Shown here: positions 35,483 through 49,186 of the stretch, piece by piece
How positions within the stretch are numbered: position 1 is the stretch's first letter
Layout of the letters: every line of letters starts with the position of its first letter
Position numbers and translations under genes: made by a program
Notes under the pieces: generated by a model
Database searches by the model: none
What the model was told of the DNA's origin: nothing
Seen by the model: only the letters and a program-made list of their open reading frames with translations
Source of the DNA: JL08 sp963765555
GTDB taxonomy: Bacteria > Pseudomonadota > Alphaproteobacteria > Rhodobacterales > Rhodobacteraceae
Assembly (NCBI GenBank): GCA_963765555.1
Contig: CAVXWX010000002.1
Coordinates: forward strand, 62,001 to 126,000
Direction of reading: 5' to 3'
DNA length: 64,000 nucleotides

Positions 35483-36052
35483 GTGACCGATACAAACACT
35501 GATGAAGCCATCCGAATGCTGTTGCGCGAAACCGGGCACAGCACCACCAAGCAACTTGAGTTGCGCAAGAAACTTCCGCCTTTGGTCGAACCGGAAGTGC
35601 AGGCCCGCACAGGTGGTGCCCAAGACAACTCTGCACAAACGCGCGGCTGGTTTTCCAAACTGGGCTTGCGGCCAAGGCATTTCGTTCTGATCGCGCTGGT
35701 GGTGGCGGTGATTCTGCGCCCCTGGCTGGTGCTGTGGGGCAGCCTGCTGTTCTTTGCTGTCGCCATTATCATGTATTTTTCCCTTGGTCCGGAGTTCTGG
35801 ACCAACAAGATCACGCGCCTTTACATGTGGCTGCTGCGCAAAAGCCCTGCATCGGCGGAAAAAATCAGACTGGCCGCGCGGCGCACCTCGCGCCGGATGG
35901 AGGTGATGCTTGAAAAGCTGCCGGCGCGCTGGACATCGGGGCTGTACCTGCCGGATTTCGATCCGCCGTCACAGAACGATCCGTTCGACAACCGGCCCGA
36001 TCCGTTCGAACGCCTGCAACAGGTGGCAAACGACGTCGAAAAGACCGCCTGA
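35483..36052 (+). CDS. Two-TM membrane protein of unknown function
   Basis: About 189 residues: a charged N-terminal region (TDEAIRMLLRETGHSTTKQLELRKK), a closely spaced pair of membrane segments (about 68-104, HFVLIALVVAVILRPWLVLW and LLFFAVAIIMYFSL) and a basic C-terminal tail ending in a Pro/Asp-rich segment. I do not recognise the family. GTG at 35483 has GGAG 8 bases upstream; an ATG at 35459 has none. Located between tRNA-Trp and secE. Confidence 0.7.
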   Translation: MTDTNTDEAIRMLLRETGHSTTKQLELRKKLPPLVEPEVQARTGGAQDNSAQTRGWFSKLGLRPRHFVLIALVVAVILRPWLVLWGSLLFFAVAIIMYFSLGPEFWTNKITRLYMWLLRKSPASAEKIRLAARRTSRRMEVMLEKLPARWTSGLYLPDFDPPSQNDPFDNRPDPFERLQQVANDVEKTA

Positions 36053-36205
36053 TCCTAGCTGCCGCGGGGCTGTGTGCGGGTGACATTTGTGCCACCTGCA
36101 CAGGGGGGAACGTATATGTCAGCGCTCCATTTCTGTTTTGCTGCCTTGAATTCGGCGCTGTCGCCGGTTACATGCGCCCCACCGCTAGCAGAAAGCATAT
36201 TCAAA

Positions 36206-36403
36206 ATGGCCACCAGCAACCCGTTCCAGTTCCTTCAGCAAGTCCGCGCAGAGGTGTCCAAGGTTATTTGGCCAACCCGCCGCGAAGTGTTTCTGACCAC
36301 GGTCATGGTTTTTATCATGGCGGCGCTGACGGCTGTGTTCTTTGCGCTGGTTGATCTGATCATCCGGGGCGGGCTGCAAACGCTTCTGGGCTACTTCGGC
36401 TAA
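36206..36403 (+). CDS. secE: Preprotein translocase subunit SecE
   Basis: A 65-residue single-span SecE, the essential partner of SecY. The conserved amphipathic segment VRAEVSKVIWPTRREVF precedes the membrane helix (TTVMVFIMAALTAVFFALVDLII). I chose ATG 36206 because the family begins here; the frame extends upstream without conservation. Followed by nusG after 223 bases, the usual order. Confidence 0.95.
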   Translation: MATSNPFQFLQQVRAEVSKVIWPTRREVFLTTVMVFIMAALTAVFFALVDLIIRGGLQTLLGYFG

Positions 36404-36626
36404 CACCTGACTGGCAGGCGAAAAATGCCGTTGCCCTCTTGATCATTTTGCAGCGCGGCGTTAGGTGACGGCCTACCTTCAAACAATGGCGTGCTGCGAT
36501 TCGTGCTGCGCGCCGATTTTTATTGTGGGTGAACAGGCGATCACGAACAGGTAACCGCTTGTGATTAATTGAGAATTTTGGTCCGGGACACTCCGGAATT
36601 GTACAAGAACAAAGGCGAGTTGGCAG

Positions 36627-37160
36627 ATGGCGAAACGGTGGTATTCGGTTAGCGTACTCTCGAATTTCGAGAAAAAGATCGCCGAACAAATCCGGACCTC
36701 GGTCGCTGAACAGCACCTTGAGGACGATATCGAAGAAGTGCTGGTGCCGACCGAAGAGGTGATCGAGGTGCGGCGCGGCAAGAAGGTGACGACAGAGCGC
36801 CGCTTTATGCCCGGCTATGTGCTGGTGCGCATGGAGATGTCGGATCAGGGCTATCACCTGATCAACTCGATCAACCGCGTCACCGGTTTTCTGGGCCCGC
36901 AGGGGCGCCCGATGCCGATGCGTGATGCCGAAGTAAACGCAATCCTGAACCGTGTTCAGGAAGGTGAAGAAACGCCAAGAACGCTGATCCATTACGAGAT
37001 CGGCGAAAAGGTCAAAGTCAACGATGGTCCGTTCGAGGATTTCGACGGCACTGTGGAAGAAGTTGATGACGACAACCAACGGCTCAAGGTGTCCGTGTCC
37101 ATTTTCGGGCGCGAAACACCGGTCGAACTGGAATTCACTCAGGTCACGAAACAGTCCTGA
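36627..37160 (+). CDS. nusG: Transcription termination/antitermination protein NusG
   Basis: A 177-residue factor coupling RNA polymerase to ribosomes and Rho. The N-terminal NGN domain begins KRWYSVSVLSNFEKKIAEQI; the C-terminal KOW domain contains GEKVKVNDGPFEDFDGTVEEVD. GGCGAG precedes the ATG. It sits upstream of rplK as in E. coli. Confidence 0.97.
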   Translation: MAKRWYSVSVLSNFEKKIAEQIRTSVAEQHLEDDIEEVLVPTEEVIEVRRGKKVTTERRFMPGYVLVRMEMSDQGYHLINSINRVTGFLGPQGRPMPMRDAEVNAILNRVQEGEETPRTLIHYEIGEKVKVNDGPFEDFDGTVEEVDDDNQRLKVSVSIFGRETPVELEFTQVTKQS

Positions 37161-37220
37161 GTTGAGCACTGTGGGAGGCGAGGGCATCGCGATGTCCGGA
37201 CCGAACCACACAACCGTAAG

Positions 37221-37242
37221 CCACCCCGACGCGTCAGGGTGG
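37221..37242 (+). promoter_or_regulatory. Leader hairpin before rplK
   Basis: CCACCC ... GGGTGG with an additional GA/TC pair inside, ending 21 bases before the rplK start in a 103-base nusG-rplK gap. L1 is known in other bacteria to repress the rplK-rplA mRNA; whether this hairpin is that site is unproven. Confidence 0.4.
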
Positions 37243-37263
37243 TGTTGAAAAAGGAGAGGCCAA

Positions 37264-37689
37264 ATGGCCAAGAAACTCGTCGGTACGATGAAGCTGCAAG
37301 TGAAAGCTGGTCAAGCCAACCCATCCCCGCCCGTCGGCCCTGCACTGGGTCAGCGCGGCATCAATATCATGGAATTCTGCAAGGCGTTCAACGCCAAGAC
37401 AGCGGATATGGAGCCCGGCGCACCGTGCCCGACCGTGATCACCTATTATCAGGACAAGTCCTTTACGATGGAAATCAAGACGCCCCCGGCGTCGCATTAC
37501 CTGAAAAAGGCTGCTGGTCTGACATCCGGTGCGAAAACCCCGTCGCGTGAGACAGTGGGCAGCGTCACCGTCAAACAGGTCCGCGAAATCGCCGAGGCGA
37601 AAATGAAAGACCTCAACGCAAACGATATCGAAGGCGCGATGAAGATCATCGTCGGGTCGGCGAACTCTATGGGCATCGAGGTTAAGTAA
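37264..37689 (+). CDS. rplK: 50S ribosomal protein L11
   Basis: A 141-residue L11, part of the GTPase-associated centre. Motifs KLQVKAGQANPSPPVGPALGQ and GINIMEFCKAFN are intact, and the C-terminal RNA-binding domain includes GSVTVKQVREIAEAKM. AAGGAGAGG is upstream. It is one base away from rplA, forming the L11-L1 unit. Confidence 0.98.
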   Translation: MAKKLVGTMKLQVKAGQANPSPPVGPALGQRGINIMEFCKAFNAKTADMEPGAPCPTVITYYQDKSFTMEIKTPPASHYLKKAAGLTSGAKTPSRETVGSVTVKQVREIAEAKMKDLNANDIEGAMKIIVGSANSMGIEVK

Positions 37690-37690
37690 G

Positions 37691-38389
37691 ATGGCGAAAC
37701 TTGGAAAACGTACAGTCGCGGCACGCGCGGCACTTGCTGGCAAAGACAACCTGTCGGTTGAAGAAGCCGTTGCGCTGATCAAAGGCAATGCGACCGCGAA
37801 ATTCGACGAAACTGTCGAAATCTCGGTTAATCTGGGCGTTGACCCGCGCCACGCGGACCAGATGGTGCGCGGCGTTGTCGGCCTGCCCAACGGCACCGGC
37901 AAAACCATGCGTGTTGCTGTGTTTGCCCGTGGCCCCAAAGCGGACGAAGCCAAAGAAGCCGGTGCCGATATCGTGGGTGCAGAGGACCTGATGGAAATCG
38001 TGCAGGGCGGCAAGATCGAATTTGATCGCTGCATTGCAACGCCGGACATGATGCCTGTTGTGGGCCGTCTGGGTAAGGTTCTTGGCCCGCGCAACCTGAT
38101 GCCGAACCCCAAGGTTGGCACCGTGACAATGGACGTCGCGGACGCAGTCAAAGCGGCCAAGGGCGGCGAAGTGCAGTTCAAGGTTGAAAAGGCCGGCGTT
38201 GTGCACGCAGGCGTTGGCAAGGCGTCGTTCGACGAAGCCAAACTGGTTGAAAACATCCGCGCCTTTGTCGGTGCTGTGTCCAAGGCCAAGCCGACCGGAT
38301 CAAAAGGCACTTATATGAAAAAGATCTCGCTGACCTCGACAATGGGTCCGGGCGTATCTGTTTCAGTCGATTCCGCAATGTCGGAATAA
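37691..38389 (+). CDS. rplA: 50S ribosomal protein L1
   Basis: A 232-residue L1 of the L1 stalk, beginning AKLGKRTVAARAALAGKDNL, with GLPNGTGKTMRVAVFA and GRLGKVLGPRNLMPNPKVGTV signatures. L1 also acts as translational repressor of its own mRNA in well-studied bacteria. It follows rplK after one base and is separated from rplJ by a 231-base structured gap. Confidence 0.98.
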   Translation: MAKLGKRTVAARAALAGKDNLSVEEAVALIKGNATAKFDETVEISVNLGVDPRHADQMVRGVVGLPNGTGKTMRVAVFARGPKADEAKEAGADIVGAEDLMEIVQGGKIEFDRCIATPDMMPVVGRLGKVLGPRNLMPNPKVGTVTMDVADAVKAAKGGEVQFKVEKAGVVHAGVGKASFDEAKLVENIRAFVGAVSKAKPTGSKGTYMKKISLTSTMGPGVSVSVDSAMSE

Positions 38390-38620
38390 AGAATTCGGCA
38401 CTTCGGTGCCGGATAGTTGGGCCAGACGACCGGCCCGACTTCTGTCCGAGACGGAGGGTGCGGCATCTGCTGCATAATTCCTTCCTGAGATGGGAAACGA
38501 GACATTTTTCACCTTCGGGTGATTTTGGCCTCGGGACCCTGAAGTTGGACCCGAAACGTTCCGGATCTGATCCGGAACTGAACTGAGCCGGGGGGCAACC
38601 CCCATAATTGGAGTGAAACT
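38390..38620 (+). promoter_or_regulatory. Structured leader upstream of rplJ-rplL (L10-leader candidate)
   Basis: Several hairpins follow one another: CGGCAC-TTCG-GTGCCG (38396-38411, UUCG tetraloop), TCACC-TTCG-GGTGA followed by TTTT (near 38508-38525), GTTCCGGAT-CTG-ATCCGGAAC (38558-38578) and GGGGG-CAA-CCCCC (38591-38603) just before the rplJ ribosome site. L10-L12 autoregulation through a leader structure is established in other bacteria; assignment here is by position and structure only. The TTTT-followed stem could act as an attenuator. Confidence 0.55.
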
Positions 38621-39136
38621 GTGGATAGAGCCCAGAAAGAAAAATTGGTCGAGGAACTCGGCCAGATCTTCGAAAGCTCTGGCGTCGTTGTGGTAGCCCA
38701 CTACGCCGGTCTGACAGTTGCCGAGATGCAGGATCTGCGCGCGCGTGCACGCGACGCGGGTGGATCTGTGCGTGTTGCCAAGAACAGGCTCGCCAAAATC
38801 GCCCTTGAGGGACAGCCGTGCGAAAGCATTGCAAGCCTCCTTTCGGGTATGACCGTTCTGACCTATTCCGAAGACCCCGTGGCAGCAGCCAAGGTGGCCG
38901 AGGACTTTGCCAAGGATAACAAGAAGTTTGAGATTCTTGGCGGGGCAATGGGATCGAACGCTCTGGACCGGGCCGGTGTTGAGGCCGTGTCGAAAATGCC
39001 GTCGCGCGATGAACTGATCGCGACAATCGCTGGCATGATCGGTGCACCTGCATCCAACATCGCCGGGGCCATTGGCGCACCTGCTAGCAATATCGCGTCC
39101 ATCTTGTCCACGATCGAGGACAAGGCGGCCGCCTAA
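38621..39136 (+). CDS. rplJ: 50S ribosomal protein L10
   Basis: A 171-residue L10, anchoring L12 dimers on the stalk base. Begins with GTG (MDRAQKEKLVEELGQIF), TTGGAG upstream. Conserved VVAHYAGLTVAEMQDLR and KNRLAKIAL are present. The C-terminal helix contains the near-duplicate GAPASNIAGAI and GAPASNIASIL, consistent with an extended L12-binding helix. Confidence 0.97.
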   Translation: MDRAQKEKLVEELGQIFESSGVVVVAHYAGLTVAEMQDLRARARDAGGSVRVAKNRLAKIALEGQPCESIASLLSGMTVLTYSEDPVAAAKVAEDFAKDNKKFEILGGAMGSNALDRAGVEAVSKMPSRDELIATIAGMIGAPASNIAGAIGAPASNIASILSTIEDKAAA

Positions 39137-39209
39137 GCAACTGAAAGACCGACGGGTGGTTGAAACTACGTCGTTGGAACACATTTAGTAGAAACGGAAA
39201 GAGCTAATC

Positions 39210-39590
39210 ATGGCTGATCTGAAAAAACTGGCAGAAGAGATCGTTGGTCTGACCCTGCTGGAAGCACAAGAACTGAAAACAATTCTGAAAGACGAATACG
39301 GCATCGAGCCCGCCGCTGGCGGCGCAGTGATGATGGCCGGCCCTGCAGGCGGTGACGCCGGCGCGGCAGCTGAAGAGCAAACAGAATTTGATGTCATCCT
39401 GGTCGCCGCTGGCGCATCCAAGATCAACGTCATCAAAGAAGTACGCTCGATCACAGGCCTGGGTCTGAAAGAAGCAAAAGACCTGGTCGAAGCCGGTGGC
39501 AAAGCCATCAAAGAAGGCGCGTCCAAAGAAGAAGCAGAAGAGATCAAAGGCAAGCTGGAAGCAGCTGGCGCAGAGGTCGAACTGAAGTGA
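39210..39590 (+). CDS. rplL: 50S ribosomal protein L7/L12
   Basis: A 126-residue stalk protein with the N-terminal dimerisation domain, an Ala/Gly-rich hinge (GGAVMMAGPAGGDAGAAAE) and the C-terminal domain EFDVILVAAGASKINVIKEVRSITGLGLKEAKDLVE. Codon use is strongly biased, as expected for the most abundant ribosomal protein. Confidence 0.98.
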   Translation: MADLKKLAEEIVGLTLLEAQELKTILKDEYGIEPAAGGAVMMAGPAGGDAGAAAEEQTEFDVILVAAGASKINVIKEVRSITGLGLKEAKDLVEAGGKAIKEGASKEEAEEIKGKLEAAGAEVELK

Positions 39591-39622
39591 TCGGTGCCGG
39601 GGCAACCCGGACCTGATGGGAA

Positions 39623-39650
39623 GGCTGGGCACGTGACCGCGTGCCCAGCC
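39623..39650 (+). promoter_or_regulatory. Intercistronic hairpin between rplL and rpoB
   Basis: An 11-base perfect stem GGCTGGGCACG / CGTGCCCAGCC with a 6-base loop, 32 bases after rplL and not followed by a T run. In E. coli the equivalent gap holds an attenuator and an RNase III site; here it may be either. Confidence 0.6.
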
Positions 39651-39829
39651 GAACCTGTCTTAGCAAGGGCTTTGTGACAAAGCGTTTTCTAAGGTGCGGT
39701 TCAATGATCGGGAGGCCTCCGGTGGGACGGAAGCCGTGAATAGATCGAAACGTACCGTCTCGTATGGGCGAGATGCCGTAGCCCGACGGCAGTCTTGTCC
39801 GGTGAGAAACAAAAAAGGTGACACCTGAT

Positions 39830-43966
<4,137 letters not shown>

Positions 43967-44019
43967 CGGGTTAAACCCCGTCACCATACTCCCCACGCTC
44001 CCAATTCAAGGAATTGAAA

Positions 44020-47000
44020 ATGAACCAGGAACTGACAAACAACCCGTTTAACCCGCTGACGCCGCCCAAGGTGTTTGACGAGATCAAAGTATCGCTGGCC
44101 TCGCCCGAGCGTATTCTGAGCTGGTCCTTCGGCGAGATTAAAAAGCCCGAAACCATCAACTACCGCACGTTCAAACCCGAACGTGACGGCCTGTTCTGCG
44201 CGCGTATCTTTGGCCCGATCAAGGATTACGAATGTCTGTGCGGCAAATACAAACGCATGAAATATCGCGGCGTTGTCTGCGAAAAATGCGGTGTCGAGGT
44301 GACGTTGCAAAAGGTCCGCCGCGAACGGATGGGCCACATCGAACTGGCGGCACCTGTTGCGCATATCTGGTTCCTGAAATCGCTGCCGTCCCGCATCGGC
44401 CTGATGCTGGACATGACATTGCGTGATCTGGAACGGGTTCTCTATTTCGAAAACTATGTGGTGATCGAACCCGGTCTGACAGACCTGACCTATGGTCAGA
44501 TGATGACCGAAGAAGAATACATGGACGCGCAGGACGCCTACGGTATGGACGCGTTCACCGCCAATATCGGTGCCGAAGCGATCCGTGAAATGCTGGCCCA
44601 GATCGATCTGGAAGCCGAAGCAGATCAACTGCGCGCCGATCTGGCCGAAGCGACGGGCGAACTGAAGCCCAAGAAGATCATCAAGCGCCTGAAAGTGGTG
44701 GAATCCTTCCTTGAATCCGGCAACCGCCCGGAATGGATGGTTCTGACCGTGATCCCGGTGATCCCGCCGGAACTGCGCCCGCTGGTGCCGCTGGATGGCG
44801 GCCGCTTCGCCACGTCCGATCTGAACGATCTGTATCGTCGTGTGATCAACCGGAACAACCGTCTGAAGCGTCTGATCGAACTGCGCGCGCCCGACATTAT
44901 CGTGCGCAACGAAAAGCGGATGCTGCAGGAATCTGTGGATGCGCTGTTTGACAACGGTCGCCGTGGCCGCGTGATCACCGGTGCCAACAAACGCCCGCTG
45001 AAATCGCTGTCTGACATGCTGAAAGGCAAACAGGGCCGTTTCCGCCAGAACCTTTTGGGTAAACGCGTCGACTTTTCGGGCCGTTCCGTCATTGTGACGG
45101 GTCCGGAACTGAAACTGCACCAGTGCGGGTTGCCCAAGAAGATGGCGCTCGAACTGTTCAAGCCGTTCATCTATTCGCGCCTTGAAGCCAAGGGCCTGTC
45201 CTCCACCGTGAAACAGGCGAAAAAGCTGGTTGAAAAGGAACGCCCCGAGGTGTGGGATATTCTGGATGAGGTCATCCGCGAACATCCCGTTATGCTGAAC
45301 CGTGCGCCAACGCTGCACCGTTTGGGCATTCAGGCGTTCGAACCGGTCCTGATCGAAGGCAAGGCAATCCAGCTTCACCCGCTGGTCTGTTCGGCCTTTA
45401 ACGCCGATTTCGATGGCGACCAGATGGCCGTGCACGTCCCGCTGAGCCTTGAGGCACAGTTGGAAGCACGCGTTCTGATGATGTCGACAAACAACGTTCT
45501 GTCGCCTGCAAACGGCGCACCGATCATCGTTCCGTCGCAGGATATGATCCTTGGCCTGTATTATACCACGCTGGAACGCGAAGGTATGGTCGGCGAAGGC
45601 ATGTCGTTCGCGTCAATCGAAGAAGTGCAGCACGCACTGGACGCCGGTGTTGTTCACCTGCACTCCAAAATCGTCGCACGCATTCCGCAGATCGACGATG
45701 AAGGCAACGAAGTGCAGGTACGGTTTGAAACCACACCGGGCCGTGTGCGTCTGGGGGCCTTGCTGCCGCTGAATGCCAAGGCACCGTTCCATCTGGTCAA
45801 CCGTTTGCTGCGCAAGAAAGAAGTGCAGCAGGTGATCGACACGGTCTATCGCTATTGCGGACAGAAAGAATCTGTCATCTTCTGCGACCAGATCATGACA
45901 ATGGGCTTCCGCGAAGCGTTCAAGGCGGGCATTTCGTTCGGCAAGGACGACATGCTGATCCCCGATACCAAATGGCCGATCGTGGATGAAACCCGCGAAC
46001 AGGTGAAAGACTTTGAACAGCAGTACATGGACGGCCTGATCACTCAGGGCGAAAAGTACAACAAGGTCGTCGATGCATGGTCAAAATGTAACGACAAGGT
46101 CACCGAAGCGATGATGGGGTCGATCTCGGCCAGCCGCCGCGACGAAGCGGGTGCCGAAATGGAGCCGAACTCGGTTTACATGATGGCCCACTCCGGCGCG
46201 CGGGGCTCGGTCACGCAGATGAAACAGTTGGGCGGCATGCGCGGCCTGATGGCCAAGCCGAACGGCGACATCATCGAAACGCCGATCATTTCGAACTTCA
46301 AGGAAGGCCTGACCGTTCTTGAATACTTCAACTCGACACACGGCGCCCGTAAAGGCCTGTCCGATACGGCCCTGAAAACGGCCAACTCGGGCTATCTGAC
46401 ACGGCGTCTGGTGGACGTGGCACAGGATTGTATCGTGCGGATGCGCGATTGCGGCACCGATGCCTCGATCACAGCCGAAGCGGCGGTGAACGATGGCGAA
46501 GTTGTTGCGTCCCTGGCTGAACGTGTGCTGGGCCGTGTTGCCGCAGAAGACATCCTGCGCCCCGGAACCGACGAAGTGTTGGTTGCACAAGGCACCATGA
46601 TCGACGAATTGATGGCCGATGCCATCGACGAGGCCGCCGTTGCCAGCGCCCGCATTCGAAGCCCGCTGACCTGCGAGGCCGAAGAAGGCGTGTGTGCAAT
46701 GTGTTACGGTCGTGACCTTGCACGCGGTACTATGGTGAACACCGGCGAAGCCGTGGGCATCATCGCCGCACAGTCGATCGGTGAACCCGGAACACAGCTG
46801 ACAATGCGGACGTTCCACATTGGCGGCGTGGCACAGGGTGGACAACAGTCGTTCCAGGAAGCATCGCAATCCGGTAAAGTGGCCTTTGATAACGCCCAGA
46901 CGCTGAAAAACTCGGCGGGTGAAACCATGGTCATGGGTCGGAACATGAAGATGTCGATCCTTGACGAAAACGGTGAAGAACGCGCCAACCACAAACTGGG

Positions 47001-48261
47001 TTACGGCACCAAACTGTTTATCAAAGAGGGTGATACCGTTGCCCGCGGCGACAAGCTGTTTGAATGGGATCCCTACACCCTGCCGATCATCGCCGAAAAG
47101 TCCGGCACAACCAAATATGTCGATCTGGTATCGGGCATCGCCGTGCGCGACGAAACCGATGATGCCACCGGCATGACCCAGAAAATCGTGATCGACTGGC
47201 GCGCGGCCCCCAAAGGCAACGAGTTGAAGCCCGAGATCATTCTGGTGGGTGAAGATGGCGAACCGGTCCGCAACGATGCGGGCAATCCGGTGACCTATCC
47301 GATGTCGGTCGATGCGGTTCTGTCCGTCGAAGACGGTCAGGAAATCGCCGCAGGTGATGTTGTCGCGCGGATCCCGCGCGAAGGGGCCAAAACCAAGGAC
47401 ATCACCGGTGGTCTGCCGCGTGTGGCCGAACTGTTCGAGGCACGCCGCCCCAAAGATCACGCGATCATCGCCGAAATCGACGGGTATGTGCGCTTTGGAC
47501 GTGACTACAAGAACAAGCGTCGCATCAGCATCGAACCTGCGGATGAAAGCCTTGATCCAGCGGAATACATGGTGCCCAAGGGCAAGCATATTCCGGTGCA
47601 GGAAGGCGACTTTATCCAGAAGGGCGATTACATCATGGACGGCAATCCCGCGCCGCATGATATCCTGTCCATTATGGGTGTCGAAGCGCTGGCGGACTAC
47701 ATGATTGACGAGGTTCAGGACGTCTATCGCCTGCAAGGTGTGAAAATCAACGACAAGCATATCGAAGTGATCGTGCGCCAGATGCTCCAGAAATGGGAAA
47801 TTCTGGACAGTGGCGAAACCACGCTGCTGAAAGGCGAACACGTCGACAAGGCCGAATTCGAAGAGGCCAATGCCAAGGCGATCAAGAAGGGCGGGCGCCC
47901 CGCATCGGGCGAACCGATCCTTCTGGGGATCACCAAGGCGTCGTTGCAAACACGCTCGTTCATCTCGGCGGCGTCGTTCCAGGAAACCACGCGGGTTCTG
48001 ACCGAAGCATCGGTTCAGGGCAAACGTGACAAGCTGGTCGGCCTGAAAGAGAACGTGATCGTGGGCCGTCTGATCCCTGCGGGCACCGGTGGGGCAACCC
48101 AGCACGTTCGCAAGATCGCGACAGATCGCGACAACGTCGTGATCGAGGCCCGCCGCGAAGAAGCCGAAGCCGCCGCTGCCCTTGCAGCCCCGGCAGAGGA
48201 TGACGTGGTTGGCGGTGACGTGTTCGATACGGTTGTTGAAAGCACCGAAAGCCGCGATTGA
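44020..48261 (+). CDS. rpoC: RNA polymerase beta' subunit
   Basis: 1413 residues. The N-terminal zinc-binding cysteines (CLCGKYKRMKYRGVVCEKCG), the catalytic NADFDGDQMAVHVPL (three Mg2+-binding aspartates) and the trigger-loop and C-terminal regions are intact. ATG 44020 has AAGGA 8 bases upstream; a TTG two codons earlier is an alternative. 53 bases after rpoB, followed by a strong terminator. Confidence 0.98.
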   Translation: MNQELTNNPFNPLTPPKVFDEIKVSLASPERILSWSFGEIKKPETINYRTFKPERDGLFCARIFGPIKDYECLCGKYKRMKYRGVVCEKCGVEVTLQKVRRERMGHIELAAPVAHIWFLKSLPSRIGLMLDMTLRDLERVLYFENYVVIEPGLTDLTYGQMMTEEEYMDAQDAYGMDAFTANIGAEAIREMLAQIDLEAEADQLRADLAEATGELKPKKIIKRLKVVESFLESGNRPEWMVLTVIPVIPPELRPLVPLDGGRFATSDLNDLYRRVINRNNRLKRLIELRAPDIIVRNEKRMLQESVDALFDNGRRGRVITGANKRPLKSLSDMLKGKQGRFRQNLLGKRVDFSGRSVIVTGPELKLHQCGLPKKMALELFKPFIYSRLEAKGLSSTVKQAKKLVEKERPEVWDILDEVIREHPVMLNRAPTLHRLGIQAFEPVLIEGKAIQLHPLVCSAFNADFDGDQMAVHVPLSLEAQLEARVLMMSTNNVLSPANGAPIIVPSQDMILGLYYTTLEREGMVGEGMSFASIEEVQHALDAGVVHLHSKIVARIPQIDDEGNEVQVRFETTPGRVRLGALLPLNAKAPFHLVNRLLRKKEVQQVIDTVYRYCGQKESVIFCDQIMTMGFREAFKAGISFGKDDMLIPDTKWPIVDETREQVKDFEQQYMDGLITQGEKYNKVVDAWSKCNDKVTEAMMGSISASRRDEAGAEMEPNSVYMMAHSGARGSVTQMKQLGGMRGLMAKPNGDIIETPIISNFKEGLTVLEYFNSTHGARKGLSDTALKTANSGYLTRRLVDVAQDCIVRMRDCGTDASITAEAAVNDGEVVASLAERVLGRVAAEDILRPGTDEVLVAQGTMIDELMADAIDEAAVASARIRSPLTCEAEEGVCAMCYGRDLARGTMVNTGEAVGIIAAQSIGEPGTQLTMRTFHIGGVAQGGQQSFQEASQSGKVAFDNAQTLKNSAGETMVMGRNMKMSILDENGEERANHKLGYGTKLFIKEGDTVARGDKLFEWDPYTLPIIAEKSGTTKYVDLVSGIAVRDETDDATGMTQKIVIDWRAAPKGNELKPEIILVGEDGEPVRNDAGNPVTYPMSVDAVLSVEDGQEIAAGDVVARIPREGAKTKDITGGLPRVAELFEARRPKDHAIIAEIDGYVRFGRDYKNKRRISIEPADESLDPAEYMVPKGKHIPVQEGDFIQKGDYIMDGNPAPHDILSIMGVEALADYMIDEVQDVYRLQGVKINDKHIEVIVRQMLQKWEILDSGETTLLKGEHVDKAEFEEANAKAIKKGGRPASGEPILLGITKASLQTRSFISAASFQETTRVLTEASVQGKRDKLVGLKENVIVGRLIPAGTGGATQHVRKIATDRDNVVIEARREEAEAAAALAAPAEDDVVGGDVFDTVVESTESRD

Positions 48262-48288
48262 TCCACACCCGGAACTGAAAACCTTTCG

Positions 48289-48320
48289 CCCCCCGCATCC
48301 ACCGTGATGCGGGGGGTTTT
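48289..48320 (+). terminator. Terminator of the rpoBC operon
   Basis: Perfect 11-base stem CCCCCCGCATC / GATGCGGGGGG with a 6-base loop followed by TTTTCTTT, 27 bases after rpoC. Confidence 0.93.
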
Positions 48321-48379
48321 CTTTGTCCGGAAAGACGTGCTTTGTAGGCGCAGATATTTCGGCATAATCGGGGAACGGG

Positions 48380-49186
48380 ATGACACATAAGACGATCATG
48401 ATCGGCTTGCTGCGGTTTTCAGTTCTCACACCCACCTATTATTCCGAACGCTTCGATACGCTGGACAAGGTGGCAGAGCACCTGTTTTCCGACGACCGTA
48501 TGGCCCTGCGGTTCCGCCTGTTCGAAAAACTGTGCCTGCCGTCACTTGCGGGGCAAACCGATCCCGATTTTCACTGTGTCGTGCTGACGGCCGAAACGAT
48601 GCCGGATGTGCACAAAAAGCGGCTGGAAACCTTGCTGGCCCCCTATCCGCATATCACCTGTCGCCCCGTCGGCACCGACCGGCATTACCAGTTGATCAAG
48701 CAGGGCTATAAATCTGTGCCGACCGGGGATGCCAGCCACAAGATCCTGTTCCGTCTGGATGATGACGATGCGGTTGATCTGGGCTTTGTCGAACGCACCA
48801 AACGTCTGGCAGCAGGTTTGCTGGCCTTGGGCAATCCCGATGTGCCAACCGCGATTTCCTATAACCGCGGCTATTATGCCGATCTGACAGGCGACAGCGT
48901 CGATGTGTTTGATGCCTGCGAACGCGCGCCCTTGTCCACGGGCACCGCGCTGCTTGCCCCTGTCGGGTTCGCCCGCAATCCCTATCGTTACAATCACCGC
49001 GCGCTGGCGCAGCATTTCAATCTTTATTCCGATATCTCCGTTCCGGGTTTTATCCGCACGATCCACGGCGACAACAAATCCAGACCGACCCAGATGGGGA
49101 TCACGCGCAAACAGGGGGACGATGTGATCAATCGCAATCTAAAGCGTCATTTCGCGCTGTCCCTGACCGATCTCAGGGCGCTCTGA
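48380..49186 (+). CDS. Rhamnosyltransferase-like glycosyltransferase A
   Basis: A 268-residue protein whose layout (RFRLFEKLCLPSLAGQTDPDFHCVVLT, then FRLDDDDAV with the Asp cluster typical of nucleotide-sugar binding) matches the family annotated as putative rhamnosyl transferases. It shares this layout with the minus-strand gene at 50042-50851. The acceptor is unknown. Immediately followed by a DMT transporter with no gap, suggesting co-expression. Confidence 0.78.
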   Translation: MTHKTIMIGLLRFSVLTPTYYSERFDTLDKVAEHLFSDDRMALRFRLFEKLCLPSLAGQTDPDFHCVVLTAETMPDVHKKRLETLLAPYPHITCRPVGTDRHYQLIKQGYKSVPTGDASHKILFRLDDDDAVDLGFVERTKRLAAGLLALGNPDVPTAISYNRGYYADLTGDSVDVFDACERAPLSTGTALLAPVGFARNPYRYNHRALAQHFNLYSDISVPGFIRTIHGDNKSRPTQMGITRKQGDDVINRNLKRHFALSLTDLRAL

